Positions 31,688-41,380 of a stretch of DNA of 64,000 bases are shown here, one piece after another. The position numbers were made by a program, and so were the translations under genes. The notes under the pieces are model-generated. The model saw only the letters and a list, made by a program, of their open reading frames with translations, ran no database searches and was not told where the DNA came from. How positions within the stretch are numbered: position 1 is the first letter of the stretch; the number at the start of each line of letters is the position of its first letter. The DNA is from Desulfobacterales bacterium HSG2 (lineage in GTDB: Bacteria; Desulfobacterota; Desulfobacteria; Desulfobacterales; 4be13): positions 1 to 64,000 of the forward strand of contig JAUCGI010000009.1 in assembly GCA_030378035.1 (NCBI GenBank), written 5' to 3'.

Positions 31688-32875
31688 ATGAAAATTCTTA
31701 TCCATGATCACGCAGGGCATCCTTTTGAGATACAACTTAGCCGTGCGCTCGCAAAGCGTGGGCATCAGGTTCTTCACACCTTTTGTTCATCAGTACAGAC
31801 ACCACGCGGCATACTTACAAAAAAAGGCGATGACCCGGACACATTTGATATCCTTCCGATAGGACTATCCGAAGAGTTCAACAAATACGGCCTCTTTTCT
31901 CGCTGGAAGCAGGAAAAGGAACTTGGACAAGCGATTGTCAAGGCCGTTTTACACTATTCACCGGATGTGATCATATCTGCAAACAACCCTCTCAGATCCC
32001 AGGCGTATCTATGCGAAATAAGCCGCAACAAGCGGATCAAGTTTGTCTTTTGGGTACAAGATGCCTTAGGAGTCGGTATTGGCAAGGCCCTCAGAAAAAA
32101 ATTGCCGATTATCGGGGGAGGACTGGGATTCTTTTTCAAGCACTTTGAGCGATCATTATGGAAGAAGAGCGATGAAATTGTGCTGATCACGGAGGATTTT
32201 CTTCCATACATGCCATCAAAACTTGTTAAAGCCAATCGGGTGAGTGTTATTGAAAACTGGGCGCCTCTTGACGAACTGCCCCTGATGCCGAAATCAAATA
32301 CCTGGAGCCGTGAGCATGGTTTGGATGAAAAGTTTTGTCTTTTGTATTCAGGCACTTTGGGAATGAAGCATAATCCGGATCTGCTTTTACGCCTGGCCAT
32401 TCATCTCAGAGAGAGAAAAGACATTCAGATGGTCGTCATATCAGAGGGCCCAGGTGCTGAATTTTTAAAAGAAAAGAAAGCATATCATGGTTTGGACAAT
32501 CTGACTCTGTTGCCGTTTCAGCCATTTGAAATGCTCCCCAGCGTACTTGCATCAGCAGATATTCTGTTAGCCATTCTGGAATCAGATGCAGGCGTTTTTG
32601 CAGTTCCTTCCAAAGTGCTGACATACCTGTGTACTAAAAGAGCCTTGCTTCTGGCTGTTCCCCAGGAGAACCTGGCAGCCCGGATTGTTGAAAGCAACCG
32701 GGCGGGCATAGTTGTCCCTCCGTCAGATTCAACTGTGTATATTAACGCAGCCATGAAGCTGATAAATGATGAACATCTGCGTGTTTCGCTTGCAGAAAAT
32801 GGCTTGGCGTATGCACATAAAACATTTGATATAAATAAAATTACAGACAAGTTTGAAAAGATTATTCAGCGATAA
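31688..32875 (+). CDS. GT4-family glycosyltransferase (WcaI-like)
   Basis: The 395-residue protein MKILIHDHAGHPFEIQLSRA has a donor domain with FCLLYSGTLGMKHNPDLLLR, FQPFEMLPSVLASADILLAI and VPSKVLTYLCTKRALLLAVP, as in colanic-acid-type WcaI/WbuB enzymes. It would act on a lipid-linked intermediate in the cytoplasm. Intact, with a 23-bp gap to the next gene. Confidence 0.88.
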   Translation: MKILIHDHAGHPFEIQLSRALAKRGHQVLHTFCSSVQTPRGILTKKGDDPDTFDILPIGLSEEFNKYGLFSRWKQEKELGQAIVKAVLHYSPDVIISANNPLRSQAYLCEISRNKRIKFVFWVQDALGVGIGKALRKKLPIIGGGLGFFFKHFERSLWKKSDEIVLITEDFLPYMPSKLVKANRVSVIENWAPLDELPLMPKSNTWSREHGLDEKFCLLYSGTLGMKHNPDLLLRLAIHLRERKDIQMVVISEGPGAEFLKEKKAYHGLDNLTLLPFQPFEMLPSVLASADILLAILESDAGVFAVPSKVLTYLCTKRALLLAVPQENLAARIVESNRAGIVVPPSDSTVYINAAMKLINDEHLRVSLAENGLAYAHKTFDINKITDKFEKIIQR

Positions 32876-32898
32876 ACGAGTTTATTTGAGGAGAAATA

Positions 32899-33861
32899 AT
32901 GAAAAAGGCACTTGTGTGCGGGGCTGGCGGATTTATCGGCAGCCATTTGATCAAAAGATTGAAAAATGAGGGATTCTGGGTTCGTGGGGTTGATCTGAAA
33001 TACCCTGAGTTTTCTGAGACTGAAGCGGATGACTTTGTTATCGGTGATCTGCGTGATTCTTATATATGTCGCCATACCGTTGACCAGCGTTTTGATGAAG
33101 TCTATCAGCTTGCAGCGGATATGGGCGGAGCAGGGTTTGTCTTTACCGGCGAAAATGATGCGGACATCATGCACAATTCAGCCATGATTAATCTGAATAT
33201 CCTCGACGCTTGCCAGAAGCGGAATGTGAAGCATATCTTTTATTCCTCCTCCGCATGTGTATATCCGGAATACAATCAGGAAGACCCTGACAATCCCAAA
33301 ACTGCCGAAGATTCAACCTACCCGGCACAGCCGGATAGCGAGTATGGCTGGGAAAAACTGTTCAGCGAGCGTCTGTATCTGGCGTTTTACCGCAACTATG
33401 GCATGAAAGTCCGTGTTGCCCGTTACCACAATGTCTTTGGGCCGGAAGGGAGTTGGAATGATGGGCGTGAGAAAGCTCCGGCCGCGCTTTGCAGGAAAAT
33501 TGCGGAAAAGGAAAACGGTGGGGAGATAGAGGTCTGGGGCGATGGCAGACAGACACGCTCATTTCTTTACATTGACGAATGTCTGGAGGGTACTCTTCGG
33601 TTCATGCGCTCTGACTGGACCGGCCCTGTCAATATCGGTTCGGATGAGATGGTCACGATTGACCAGCTTGCCGAGAAAATTATGGATATTGCAGGTAAAA
33701 AGGTATCCATCAGACACATACCCGGCCCGCTGGGGGTACGCGGCAGATCTTCTGATAACCGTCTGGTCTATAAGATGCTTGGGTGGAAACCGACATGGCC
33801 GCTTATTGAAGGTCTGCGAAAAACCTACCCGTGGATTGAGGAACAAGTGAAACATCTGTGA
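32899..33861 (+). CDS. GDP-mannose 3,5-epimerase-like SDR
   Basis: The 320-residue protein has GAGGFIGSHLIKRLKNEGFW, YQLAADMGGAGFVFTGENDA, a Ser/Tyr/Lys triad (FYSSSACVYPEYNQ and EYGWEKLFSERLYLAFYRNY) and YHNVFGPEGSWNDGREKAPA. ADMGGAGFV and DSEYGWEK are characteristic of GDP-mannose 3,5-epimerases (GDP-L-galactose/gulose formation). AGGAGAAATA precedes the ATG. The stop overlaps a GTG of the Nudix gene. Its 3' 68 bp are in a tandem duplication. Confidence 0.85.
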   Translation: MKKALVCGAGGFIGSHLIKRLKNEGFWVRGVDLKYPEFSETEADDFVIGDLRDSYICRHTVDQRFDEVYQLAADMGGAGFVFTGENDADIMHNSAMINLNILDACQKRNVKHIFYSSSACVYPEYNQEDPDNPKTAEDSTYPAQPDSEYGWEKLFSERLYLAFYRNYGMKVRVARYHNVFGPEGSWNDGREKAPAALCRKIAEKENGGEIEVWGDGRQTRSFLYIDECLEGTLRFMRSDWTGPVNIGSDEMVTIDQLAEKIMDIAGKKVSIRHIPGPLGVRGRSSDNRLVYKMLGWKPTWPLIEGLRKTYPWIEEQVKHL

Positions 33862-34067
33862 ACAAATTTATTCCGCAGAAACTGTATAATCAGATCCTTG
33901 AGAATGTTCCCATTGCCTGTGTGGATGTGGCATGGCCGCTTATTGAAGGTCTGCGAAAAACCTACCCGTGGATTAAGGAACAAGTGAAACATCTGTGAAC
34001 AAATTTATTCCGCAGAAACTGTATAATCAGATCCTTGAGAATGTTCCCATTGCCTGTGTGGATGTGG
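33794..34067 (+). repeat. 137-bp direct tandem duplication
   Basis: 33794-33930 is repeated at 33931-34067 with one difference (GATTGAGG/GATTAAGG). The unit contains the end of the epimerase, the overlapping TGA/GTG, and the first 24 codons of the Nudix gene. In the first copy the Nudix start runs into the epimerase tail and ends at CATCTGTGA. Only the second copy makes the full enzyme. Confidence 0.95.
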
Positions 34068-34453
34068 CGATTGTTGCCCGGGAGTCAGTCCTCCTTGTCA
34101 TGCGAAAAAACCCTCCTGTGAAAGGCAGGTGGTGGCTCCCCGGCGGAAGAGTCCTGAAAGGGGAAAAGATGAAAGAAACGGCCATTCGGAAGGCCAGAGA
34201 GGAAGTCGAAACAGAGGGTTATGTGGGACCGATAATTCACACCTCGGAAACAATCTTCCCTGACGGGCCGGACGGAATTCCGGTGCATACCATCAATAGC
34301 TGTTTCATTATGTATCCCTTTGAAACGGATTGTCCGATCCGCTTGGATGAACACCATCTTGATTACAAATGGGTAAACCACATCCCTGACGGTCTGCATC
34401 CCTATGTGGAAAGATGTCTGATGAGTGCGGGGCTTTTGAGAAAAGGCGGTTGA
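33995..34453 (+). CDS. Nudix hydrolase, GDP-mannose mannosyl hydrolase-like
   Basis: The 152-residue protein (GTG start) MNKFIPQKLYNQILENVPIA resembles GDP-mannose mannosyl hydrolases. The Nudix region GRWWLPGGRVLKGEKMKETA then AREEVETEG is modified in a way typical of that subfamily. It would act on GDP-mannose, fitting the adjacent GDP-mannose epimerase. The gene 3' end overlaps the next ATG (34453) by one base. Confidence 0.8.
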   Translation: MNKFIPQKLYNQILENVPIACVDVAIVARESVLLVMRKNPPVKGRWWLPGGRVLKGEKMKETAIRKAREEVETEGYVGPIIHTSETIFPDGPDGIPVHTINSCFIMYPFETDCPIRLDEHHLDYKWVNHIPDGLHPYVERCLMSAGLLRKGG

Positions 34454-34818
34454 TGCATATCAAACCAATTAAAACAGAAAGTGACTACAATGCGGCCTTA
34501 GCTGAAATTGAACGGTTAATGGGAGCAGAACCTGACACACCTGAAGGAGATAAATTAGATGTGCTGACAACATTGGTTGAGGCTTATGAAAAAAAACACT
34601 ATCCTATTGATCCTCCTGATCCGATTGAAGCAATAATTCACCATATGGAGAGTCAGGGGATTACCCGCAAAGATATGGAGCAATATCTTGGTAACAGGGA
34701 TCGTGTTTCAGAAATACTAAATCGGAAACAATCATTGTCGATCAATATGATAAGAAATCTGCAAAAAGGGCTGGGCATATCTGCCGAAATATTGATAAGA
34801 CCTTACTCTGTAATATAA
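34453..34818 (+). CDS. HigA-family antitoxin/HTH regulator (orphan)
   Basis: The 121-residue protein from ATG 34453 has the HigA/XRE pattern: acidic N-terminus NAALAEIERLMGAEPDTPEG, then PPDPIEAIIHHMESQGITRK with DMEQYLGNRDRVSEILNRKQ as the helix-turn-helix. HigA usually follows a HigB RelE-like toxin, but here it follows a Nudix gene and no toxin is visible. It may be an orphan antitoxin or a regulator. Confidence 0.8.
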   Translation: MHIKPIKTESDYNAALAEIERLMGAEPDTPEGDKLDVLTTLVEAYEKKHYPIDPPDPIEAIIHHMESQGITRKDMEQYLGNRDRVSEILNRKQSLSINMIRNLQKGLGISAEILIRPYSVI

Positions 34819-34828
34819 CATACCCTCG

Positions 34829-35191
34829 GAGAATGAATCAGGATTTGCCCGGGCATTGCATCATGCAGATTTGTTCGTGATCACCGAAAAATATGGCAGC
34901 GGCGGATCGTTTATTCCGAGCAAGTTAATTCCCGGAATCAGATCCGGCACACCTGTTCTTGCGATATGTGATGATACGAGTCCGCTGGGTCAGGAAATGG
35001 AGCAGATAAAACCGGGACCCCGGTTCTCATGGTCGCAGCTTCCGCAGATGACTGATCTTATAAGCAGTCTGCCCGAGAACACGGATTATCCGACATGGCA
35101 GAAGAATGCGGTTGCTCGGAGCGCATTCTATGACCGGGACAATATTATCTCTCAATTTGAGACAATGTTGCGGAATGTTGTTGCGAAATAA
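34829..35191 (+). pseudogene. C-terminal fragment of a GT4 glycosyltransferase
   Basis: The frame from 34829 reads ESGFARALHHADLFVITEKY, FIPSKLIPGIRSGTPVLAIC and LGQEMEQI, the donor-domain end of GT4 enzymes of the WcaI type. The N-terminal 70% is absent, and the 5' end is contiguous with intergenic sequence after higA. It is a truncated remnant. Confidence 0.7.
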
Positions 35192-35207
35192 TAATTTCAC
35201 GCTTTCT

Positions 35208-35387
35208 GTAGAGCAATTTTGCAAATTGCTTCAAAACAAATTGCAAATTTGTCCTACATCTGCAAATTTATACACAGAAACTCCGAAAACCGAAAATTCG
35301 CTGGTGCGGTCTGAGGAGCTTCTGATTCCAGTCGGGATAAATTGTACCGTCACGGAAATCCAGAAATTATTAAATAATGGTTAATAT
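35208..35387. repeat. AATTGCAAATTTG repeat and short coding remnant
   Basis: GAGCAATTTTGCAAATTGC (35210-35228) and AAACAAATTGCAAATTTG belong to the dispersed AT-rich palindrome family. The downstream frame ENSLVRSEELLIPVGINCTV, ending at 35384, is probably the C-terminus of a lost protein. Confidence 0.55.
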
Positions 35388-35888
35388 ATGACAGATGCTA
35401 CACCATTTGAACTTGTTGAAATCCCCTCGCCTTATGGTAAAACAATTCAGTGCGCCAAACAAGGAAATGTCCTTATCTCTGTCACCAAAATCACGATGTT
35501 TGGTCTGGGTCGGATTCAGTTTCCGGAACAGGTTGAACTGTCACAATTACGTCAGGAGCGGCATAGCAATCAGCGTAAATTTTCCAGGGACCAGGAAAAA
35601 TTGAAACGTATGGAACGGTTAGAGCGTTTGGAATATAACTGGCGGCGTTCGCAGGGAAATTTGAAAGCTGTCCGGGATGTGGGACTCAGAGACTCGGAGG
35701 AGCTTGTGAGACAACTTCTTGAGCATCTGTTAATGGTGGGTCAGTCAGTTTCCGAAACCAGCTATAAGTTTAGTGAAATAGATGCCCCGTTAGGCAGGTT
35801 GCACATTCAAAGTTATTGGCAAGTCCTGAACGATGGCCGAAACTATTTGGCAACCGTGATTTTCATGTCTGACAGGTCTGAAAGTTAG
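35388..35888 (+). CDS. hypothetical protein with charged coiled-coil
   Basis: The 166-residue protein has a beta-rich start, MTDATPFELVEIPSPYGKTI. A strongly charged helical stretch (LRQERHSNQRKFSRDQEKLK then MERLERLEYN, ~res 48-78) follows, then an EELVRQLLEHLLMVGQSVSE segment. It has no recognised family. It is followed 10 bp later by a second small gene, so the two may form a cassette. Function unknown. Confidence 0.5.
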   Translation: MTDATPFELVEIPSPYGKTIQCAKQGNVLISVTKITMFGLGRIQFPEQVELSQLRQERHSNQRKFSRDQEKLKRMERLERLEYNWRRSQGNLKAVRDVGLRDSEELVRQLLEHLLMVGQSVSETSYKFSEIDAPLGRLHIQSYWQVLNDGRNYLATVIFMSDRSES

Positions 35889-35897
35889 GAGTAACTC

Positions 35898-36251
35898 ATG
35901 AATGTGGAAGATATAATGATGTTAGACGATCATGATATTAATTATGCTGCCTTGCCAGACGATATCTTAGGCCAATTGGCGCTATGTAATGAACTTTACA
36001 TTGCCACCTCGGCCCTGAATGAGTTGTCTGAGCGTAATCCGACTTTGACTGTGCCAGTCGCATGGCAAATTATCGCCACCGAACATGGGGATTATTATCT
36101 GCAAAAACTGGCTGCGGAATTGTTATTTGAACATGTCGCCAGTTCTGTAACCAAATTTGTTCAGCAAAACAGGTCCGGATTGCAAAACGACAAGTTGGTT
36201 CAATATGCCGATATTATTCAATCAGCTAAGTTGGCAGGACAGCCTCTCTGA
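35898..36251 (+). CDS. hypothetical acidic helical protein
   Basis: The 117-residue protein MNVEDIMMLDDHDINYAALP contains LALCNELYIATSALNELSER and AWQIIATEHGDYYLQKLAAE, resembling HEAT-like helices or immunity-like proteins. It has a plausible AGTTAGGAGTAACTC ribosome site. It is the probable partner of the preceding gene. Function unknown. Confidence 0.5.
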   Translation: MNVEDIMMLDDHDINYAALPDDILGQLALCNELYIATSALNELSERNPTLTVPVAWQIIATEHGDYYLQKLAAELLFEHVASSVTKFVQQNRSGLQNDKLVQYADIIQSAKLAGQPL

Positions 36252-36254
36252 ATT

Positions 36255-36560
36255 GTTCTACAATGTAGAGCAATTTTTCAAATTGCTTACAAACAAATTG
36301 CAAATTTGTTCCACAATGTAGAGCAATTTTTCAAATTGCTTGCGAACAAATTGCAAATTTGTTCTACATTTGCGAATTGCTTACAAACAAATTGCAAATT
36401 TGTTCTACATTTACAAACAAATTGCAAATTTGTTCTACATTTACAAACAAATTGCAAATTTGTTCTACATTTACAAACAAATTGAAAATTTGTTCTACAT
36501 TTACAAACAAATTGAAAATTTGTTCTACATTTACTAACAAATTGAAAATTTGTTCTACAA
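36255..36560. repeat. 30-bp tandem repeat array (AAACAAATTGCAAATTTG)
   Basis: Six direct copies of a 30-bp unit beginning TTACAAACAAATTGCAAATT lie at 36381, 36411, 36441, 36471, 36501 and 36531 (the last with ACTAACAA). Upstream are inverted forms with TGTAGAGCAATTTTTCAAAT. The 30-bp period keeps frames open, so spurious ORFs arise. The unit recurs at 35.2, 41.2-41.4 and 46.3 kb. Confidence 0.9.
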
Positions 36561-36624
36561 TGATTTCATTTTTGCAAATCTGTTGTGGACGAGTTACAGA
36601 TTCGTTCTGCAATTATCGTGACTT

Positions 36625-37989
36625 ATGAAAGAAAAAAGTCATTCAGCAGCAATATTCATAGCTGATCTGCTGTTCATATATGCGTCTTTTCTAAGTGTGC
36701 ATATCCATTATAGCGGGTTTGTCAGCACATCTTTAATGGCTGATATTCTGATGGTGTGTATTGCTTTGGGGTGGTTCTTTATCCATCATAATCTGTCAGT
36801 TGCATATCTGGATATTGAATCCGGGTTGTTCGCCATACTAAGAAACATTCTGCTCGGCTATTCTCTTCTGAGCGCCGGCATTATTTTTGCTGTAAGCGTA
36901 TTCGGCAACTTTGCGCCGAACAACAAGCTGATTTTGTGGTCCCTGCTTTTCTCGTTTCTCCTGTCATCAGGTCTGCGATCTTTTTATTTCATGATTGCCA
37001 AGCACCTTGTCAGATCAGGCTATCAGCAAAAACATATCCTTCTGATCGGCGGCGGCATAGTGGCGGAAAAAACCATGAATCAGATTCTGTCAATGCGTGA
37101 TTCCGGCTACAGGCTGTTCGGCACGCTGGCAGATGACTATCATGACTCGCTTCCCGGAGGATTTTATCTTGGCGGCCTTGAAAGGTTTTCAGAAATTGTC
37201 CGTTCCGGCAATGCGGATGAGGTGATCATCGCCCTGCCGTTACGTGAGGAGAAGGTCATCCGCGAGATGGTTGACAAGTGTGAGCAGGAAGGCATCCGGG
37301 TACGGATCGTCCCCGACTTTTTCCGAATCATACGGAATCGGGCTGTCCTGGAGAACATCGGCGATATCCCCCTGGTTGCCATTCGCACCGAGCCGCTCAG
37401 TGCGCTCAGGAATAGGGTCTTAAAAAGAACTTTTGACATCATCTTTTCTTTAACTGTATTCATTCTGTTCAGTCCGGTTTTTCTCCTCTTGGCGATTATT
37501 ATTAAAATCACCTCTCCGGGTCCCGTTCTTTTCAAACAAAAACGAATCTGCATTAATAATAAGGAATTTGAGATGTATAAATTTAGAACGATGTTTGTTC
37601 AAGATAAAAAAGATTCAGATAGCAAACATACCAGCCCGAATGATCCTCGTATAAGCAAAATTGGAAAATTATTAAGAAAAACCAGCATGGATGAGCTACC
37701 CCAGTTTATGAATGTTCTCATAGGAGATATGAGTGTGGTCGGGCCGAGACCCGAACTTGTATATTTTGTGGAACAGTTCAGAAAAGAGATTCCGCATTAC
37801 AAAGTGCGCCATCTCGTAAAATCCGGCATCACCGGACTGGCCCAGGTGAACGGCTGGCGTGGCGACACCTCCATAGAAAAGCGTGTCGAGTGCGATATTC
37901 ACTATCTTGAGAACTGGAGTTTCTGGCTCGACATGAAAATTATATGGCTCACCGTGTTCGGCAGAAAAGCACACAAAAATGCGTATTAA
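36625..37989 (+). CDS. polyprenyl-phosphate glycosyl-1-phosphate transferase (WcaJ/WbaP type)
   Basis: The 454-residue protein has four to five N-terminal membrane segments, a Rossmann-like CoA-binding-type domain (HILLIGGGIVAEKTMNQILS), a fifth membrane-like helix, and the C-terminal PGT domain. The last has KRTFDIIFSLTVFILFSPVF, GPVLFKQKRICINNKEFEMY, KFRTM, RKTSMDELPQFMNVLIGDMS and VVGPRPE. It initiates glycan assembly on undecaprenyl phosphate at the inner membrane. It probably starts the surface polysaccharide of this locus. Confidence 0.9.
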   Translation: MKEKSHSAAIFIADLLFIYASFLSVHIHYSGFVSTSLMADILMVCIALGWFFIHHNLSVAYLDIESGLFAILRNILLGYSLLSAGIIFAVSVFGNFAPNNKLILWSLLFSFLLSSGLRSFYFMIAKHLVRSGYQQKHILLIGGGIVAEKTMNQILSMRDSGYRLFGTLADDYHDSLPGGFYLGGLERFSEIVRSGNADEVIIALPLREEKVIREMVDKCEQEGIRVRIVPDFFRIIRNRAVLENIGDIPLVAIRTEPLSALRNRVLKRTFDIIFSLTVFILFSPVFLLLAIIIKITSPGPVLFKQKRICINNKEFEMYKFRTMFVQDKKDSDSKHTSPNDPRISKIGKLLRKTSMDELPQFMNVLIGDMSVVGPRPELVYFVEQFRKEIPHYKVRHLVKSGITGLAQVNGWRGDTSIEKRVECDIHYLENWSFWLDMKIIWLTVFGRKAHKNAY

Positions 37990-38069
37990 TGCTGCAAACA
38001 TGCCGCCTGACGGGACTGAAACGAAATCAGACGGAACATAAGAAAGCCCAGCGACAAGAAAGATCACAA

Positions 38070-39464
38070 ATGCTTAAAAGACTATACGCAAACAATTACC
38101 GCTGTCTTGTCAATTTTGAAATCAGTTTCAGCGAGCTGACCCTGCTGCTGGGGCCAAACGGCGGGGGAAAGTCCGCCCTGTTTGATCTGCTTCACGGAAT
38201 TCGCCGTATGACAGTGGATAATGCCAAAGTCGGAGAAGTGTTTCATCGGGATGATCTGACCGCCTGGGTCAGCAGCGCCGAACAGTCCTTCGAACTTGAT
38301 GTGCAGGGAAAGAACGGACTGTTTTCTTACAAGCTGCTTGTATCGCACACCCCTGACATCAGAAAGCAGCGAATCGAACATGAACAGCTTCTCCTGGACA
38401 ACAGACCGCTGTTCGAGTTTACGCAGGGCGATGTGCAGCTTTATCACGATGACCACACAGCCGGGCCGAAATATTCCTTTGACCGGTCAGTCTCGGGGCT
38501 GGCAACCATTGCTGAGAGACAGGATAACAAAAAACTGACAGAGTTCAAAAAACGGATGAAGAGAATCTTTGTCATAAGCCTCCAACCAAAGGCAATGCGC
38601 TCGGAAACCGGAGAGGAATCCGACCGGCTGAACCGGGATGGCAGCAACTTTGCCTCATGGTATCGTTACCTCTCCCAGGAGCATCAGGACAGAATATTTC
38701 AATTGACCAAACAACTGCGAGATATCATTCCGGGTTTTTATGCCTTCAAGCTTGAGCAGGCCGGCAGGCACAGGATACTCAGAGTCGGCTTCCGCGGTGA
38801 AAACAAAAAAAGCTGATTATAACGGATTTAGGGAGCCCGTGAACTTGAACTTATGCCTGACCTGCCTGTAAATGAATGTTCCGGGTTCTGACGGATTTTG
38901 TGGTCCGAATCTGTTTTTTTAACGCGGAGGACGCAGAGGACGCAGAGGGCCGCGGAGTCTCCGCGGTTCTCTGCGTCCTCTGCGTCCTCTGCGTTTTTCT
39001 TACCGTCCGAAATAACACAGAACCCACAAAATCCGTCAGAATCAGGAATGTTCAGGTTCACGGGCAGGTTCACAGAGCTCCCCTAAATCCGTTACAATCA
39101 GAGAAAAAGCGCACCGGTCTATTTTGATTTTGAGAGAATCTCTGACGGAGAGCGCGTGATGATTGTTCTTTACTCCCTTCTGTCAGGCTTGCGGGATCTC
39201 GGACACACTGTTTTTCTTGATGAACCGGAAAACGATGTGGCGCTGCCGGAAATTCAGCCCTGGCTCGTGGAACTCGGCGACATCTGCGGAGATGAGTTAC
39301 CGCAGGCGATACTGATCAGTCATCACCCGGAACTGACAGATTACCTCGGCCCGGAATGCGGCAAATGGATTGAGCGTGATGCTCTCGGGCCGGCACGGGT
39401 AAGAAATATGCCCGCAAAAATTGACAAAGACTTGATTCCAAGGCATTATGGAGAAAAAAAATGA
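38070..39464 (+). pseudogene. AAA_21-type ATPase interrupted by a MITE
   Basis: ATG 38070 starts MLKRLYANNYRCLVNFEISF, then LLLGPNGGGKSALFDLLHG (Walker A). The reading frame ends at 38816 with the first bases of the inserted element. It resumes at 39117 with YFDFERISDGERVMIVLYSL, then TVFLDEPENDVALPEIQPWL (Walker B) and ILISHHPELTDYLGP (H-loop). Removing the 289-bp element plus one 8-bp target repeat restores a continuous protein (…ENKKSAPVYFDFE…). The extreme C-terminus is also altered relative to the duplicate at 42283. Confidence 0.85.
38813..39101. mobile_element. MITE-like element, copy 5 (in ATPase gene)
   Basis: 289 bp from CTGATTATAACGGATTTAGG to CCTAAATCCGTTACAATCAG. The flanks are AAAAAAAG (38805-38812) and AGAAAAAG (39102-39109), a 7/8 target duplication. 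The core has the complementary 9-bp minisatellites ACGCAGAGG and CTCTGCGTC. A sister copy with more CTCTGCGTC units is at 41631-41954. Confidence 0.9.
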
Positions 39465-41203
39465 AACCATCAAAAAGAAAACGGCTGCCTATCGGCTTTT
39501 CGGATTTCAAAGAACTGCGTGAAGATGATTGCTACTATGTTGACAAGTCGGAGTTTATCCGTGAAATTATTGACACCCATGCAAAAGTGATCCTGCTCCC
39601 CCGGCCCCGGCGTTTCGGCAAAACCCTGAATATGAGTATGCTGAGATATTTCCTCGAAAAAACGGACGGAGACCGGAAACACCTGTTCGACGGCCTGGCC
39701 ATCCGTAACGACAAATATTTCAGGATGTATCACGGAAAATATCCGGTGATCTGGCTGACCTTCAAAGACCTCAAGGAAGCCTCCTGGGAACATCTGTACC
39801 AGCATCTCACAAATCTTATCAGAGACGAATTTCTGAGGCATGATTTCCTGCTCGGATCAGAACTGCTACACAGGTCGGAAAAAGCGTATTTCACCTCTGT
39901 CTTGGAGCAGAAAGCCGAAGTTCCGGACTACGAGGCCGCACTCCGCTACCTGAGCGATTATCTGAGCCGTTATCACGGACAGAAAGCGGTCATTCTGATT
40001 GACGAGTATGACACGCCTCTTCACGCGGGATATGCCGGAGGGTATTACGACGACGCAATCCGGTTTGTGAGAAATTTCCTGAGCGGCGGTCTCAAAGACA
40101 ACGTGAATCTGTTCAAAGGTGTGCTTACCGGCATCCTCCGGGTTGCCAGGGAATCGGTGTTCTCCGGTCTGAACAATCCGGGGGTTTACACATTGCTGGA
40201 TGAGGAATTCGACACCTGTTTCGGATTCACAGAGGAGGAGACCGGGGCGCTGCTCGGGGACTTCGGGATCCCGGATCGTCTTGGCGAGGTCTCGCACTGG
40301 TACAACGGCTATCTTTTCGGCCAAAGGGTGATCTACAATCCCTGGTCCGTGCTCAGCTACACGGCAAGCAAATCCAGGAAGGCCCGTCCCTGGTGGGTGA
40401 ACACGGCGGACACGGGACTGATTGACAAGCTGGCGACCCGTAGCGGAAAGGAGCTGCGGGAGGAGCTGGGACAACTGATCGAGGGGAAAAGGCTTGAAAA
40501 ACCGGTGTATGAGAGCATTGTGATGCGGGATCTGGAAACCCGGGACGATCTTCTGTGGAGTCTCCTGGTTTTCAGCGGGTATCTGAAACCTGCGGAACAG
40601 AAAGATGACGAATGCTTTGCCCTGGAAATTCCGAACAACGAGGTGCGCATCATATACCGGGAGATGATCCGGAGATGGTTTGATGAGAAGATCGAGTCGA
40701 ATCAGCTTCGGGAGATGCTGAGATCTCTGGAGACAGGAGATGTGAAACTCTTTGAAAGGATGCTCCGCGTGATTGTCGTGCGGATTATGAGCTACCATGA
40801 CCTGAGCGGCGAACCTGAAAAGGTCTATCATGCGCTGGTTCTGGGGATGCTCGTCTGGATGTCCGGGAAATACGATATCAGATCAAACCGTGAATCAGGC
40901 TACGGAAGATATGACATCATGATGAAGCCGAAGGATCCCCGGGCGCAGGGCATCCTCATCGAATTCAAACGGTTGGATGAAGATGAGGAGGATGAGGATC
41001 AGGATAGTGACAGTAAGAGAAGGAAGAAAAAGAAAAAGACCCCTCAGAAAGCTCTGGAAGAGGCACTGAAACAGATTGAAGAGAGAGGCTATGCCGCGGA
41101 GCTGGAAGCGGCCGGGATACGGGATATCCTGAAACTCGCCGTGGTATTTAAAGGAAAGGAACTCTGGGTGAAACAGGCCGAGATGACCGCAGACACAATG
41201 TAA
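39461..41203 (+). CDS. AAA-ATPase/PD-(D/E)XK nuclease (DUF1703 family)
   Basis: The 580-residue protein MKPSKRKRLPIGFSDFKELR then EDDCYYVDKSEFIREII has PRPRRFGKTLNMSMLRYFLE as Walker A and KAVILIDEYDTPLHAGYAGG as Walker B. The C-terminal nuclease fold shows GYGRYDIMMKPK and GILIEFKRLDE (D...ExK). Between the last strands is an unusual insert of alternating acidic and basic runs (DEDEEDEDQDSDSKRRKKK). Such proteins are abundant accessory ATPase-nucleases of uncertain role. The ATG overlaps the preceding ATPase's end. Confidence 0.88.
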   Translation: MKPSKRKRLPIGFSDFKELREDDCYYVDKSEFIREIIDTHAKVILLPRPRRFGKTLNMSMLRYFLEKTDGDRKHLFDGLAIRNDKYFRMYHGKYPVIWLTFKDLKEASWEHLYQHLTNLIRDEFLRHDFLLGSELLHRSEKAYFTSVLEQKAEVPDYEAALRYLSDYLSRYHGQKAVILIDEYDTPLHAGYAGGYYDDAIRFVRNFLSGGLKDNVNLFKGVLTGILRVARESVFSGLNNPGVYTLLDEEFDTCFGFTEEETGALLGDFGIPDRLGEVSHWYNGYLFGQRVIYNPWSVLSYTASKSRKARPWWVNTADTGLIDKLATRSGKELREELGQLIEGKRLEKPVYESIVMRDLETRDDLLWSLLVFSGYLKPAEQKDDECFALEIPNNEVRIIYREMIRRWFDEKIESNQLREMLRSLETGDVKLFERMLRVIVVRIMSYHDLSGEPEKVYHALVLGMLVWMSGKYDIRSNRESGYGRYDIMMKPKDPRAQGILIEFKRLDEDEEDEDQDSDSKRRKKKKKTPQKALEEALKQIEERGYAAELEAAGIRDILKLAVVFKGKELWVKQAEMTADTM

Positions 41204-41380
41204 AGCAATTTTGCAAATTGCTCACGAACAAATTGCAAATTTGTTCTACAATGTAGAGCAATTTTGCAAATTGCTTCCGAACAATGTAGAGCAATTTTTC
41301 AAATTGCTCACGAACAAATTGCAAATTTGTTCTACAATGTAGAGCAATTTTTCAAATTGCTTATGAACAAATTGCAAAAA
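41200..41380. repeat. AATTGCAAATTTG palindrome array
   Basis: Four ~50-bp dyads, each GTAGAGCAATTTTTCAAATT paired with AACAAATTGCAAATTTGTTC. The array starts just before the ATPase-nuclease stop and ends exactly where the duplicated ATPase fragment begins (41381), which suggests the repeat mediated the rearrangement. Confidence 0.85.

Noticed and set aside
36340-36628. Open frames encoding YKQIANLFYI or TNKLQICSTF repeats
   Set aside because: They arise purely because the 30-bp AT-rich repeat length is a multiple of three, are open on both strands, and lack ribosome sites.
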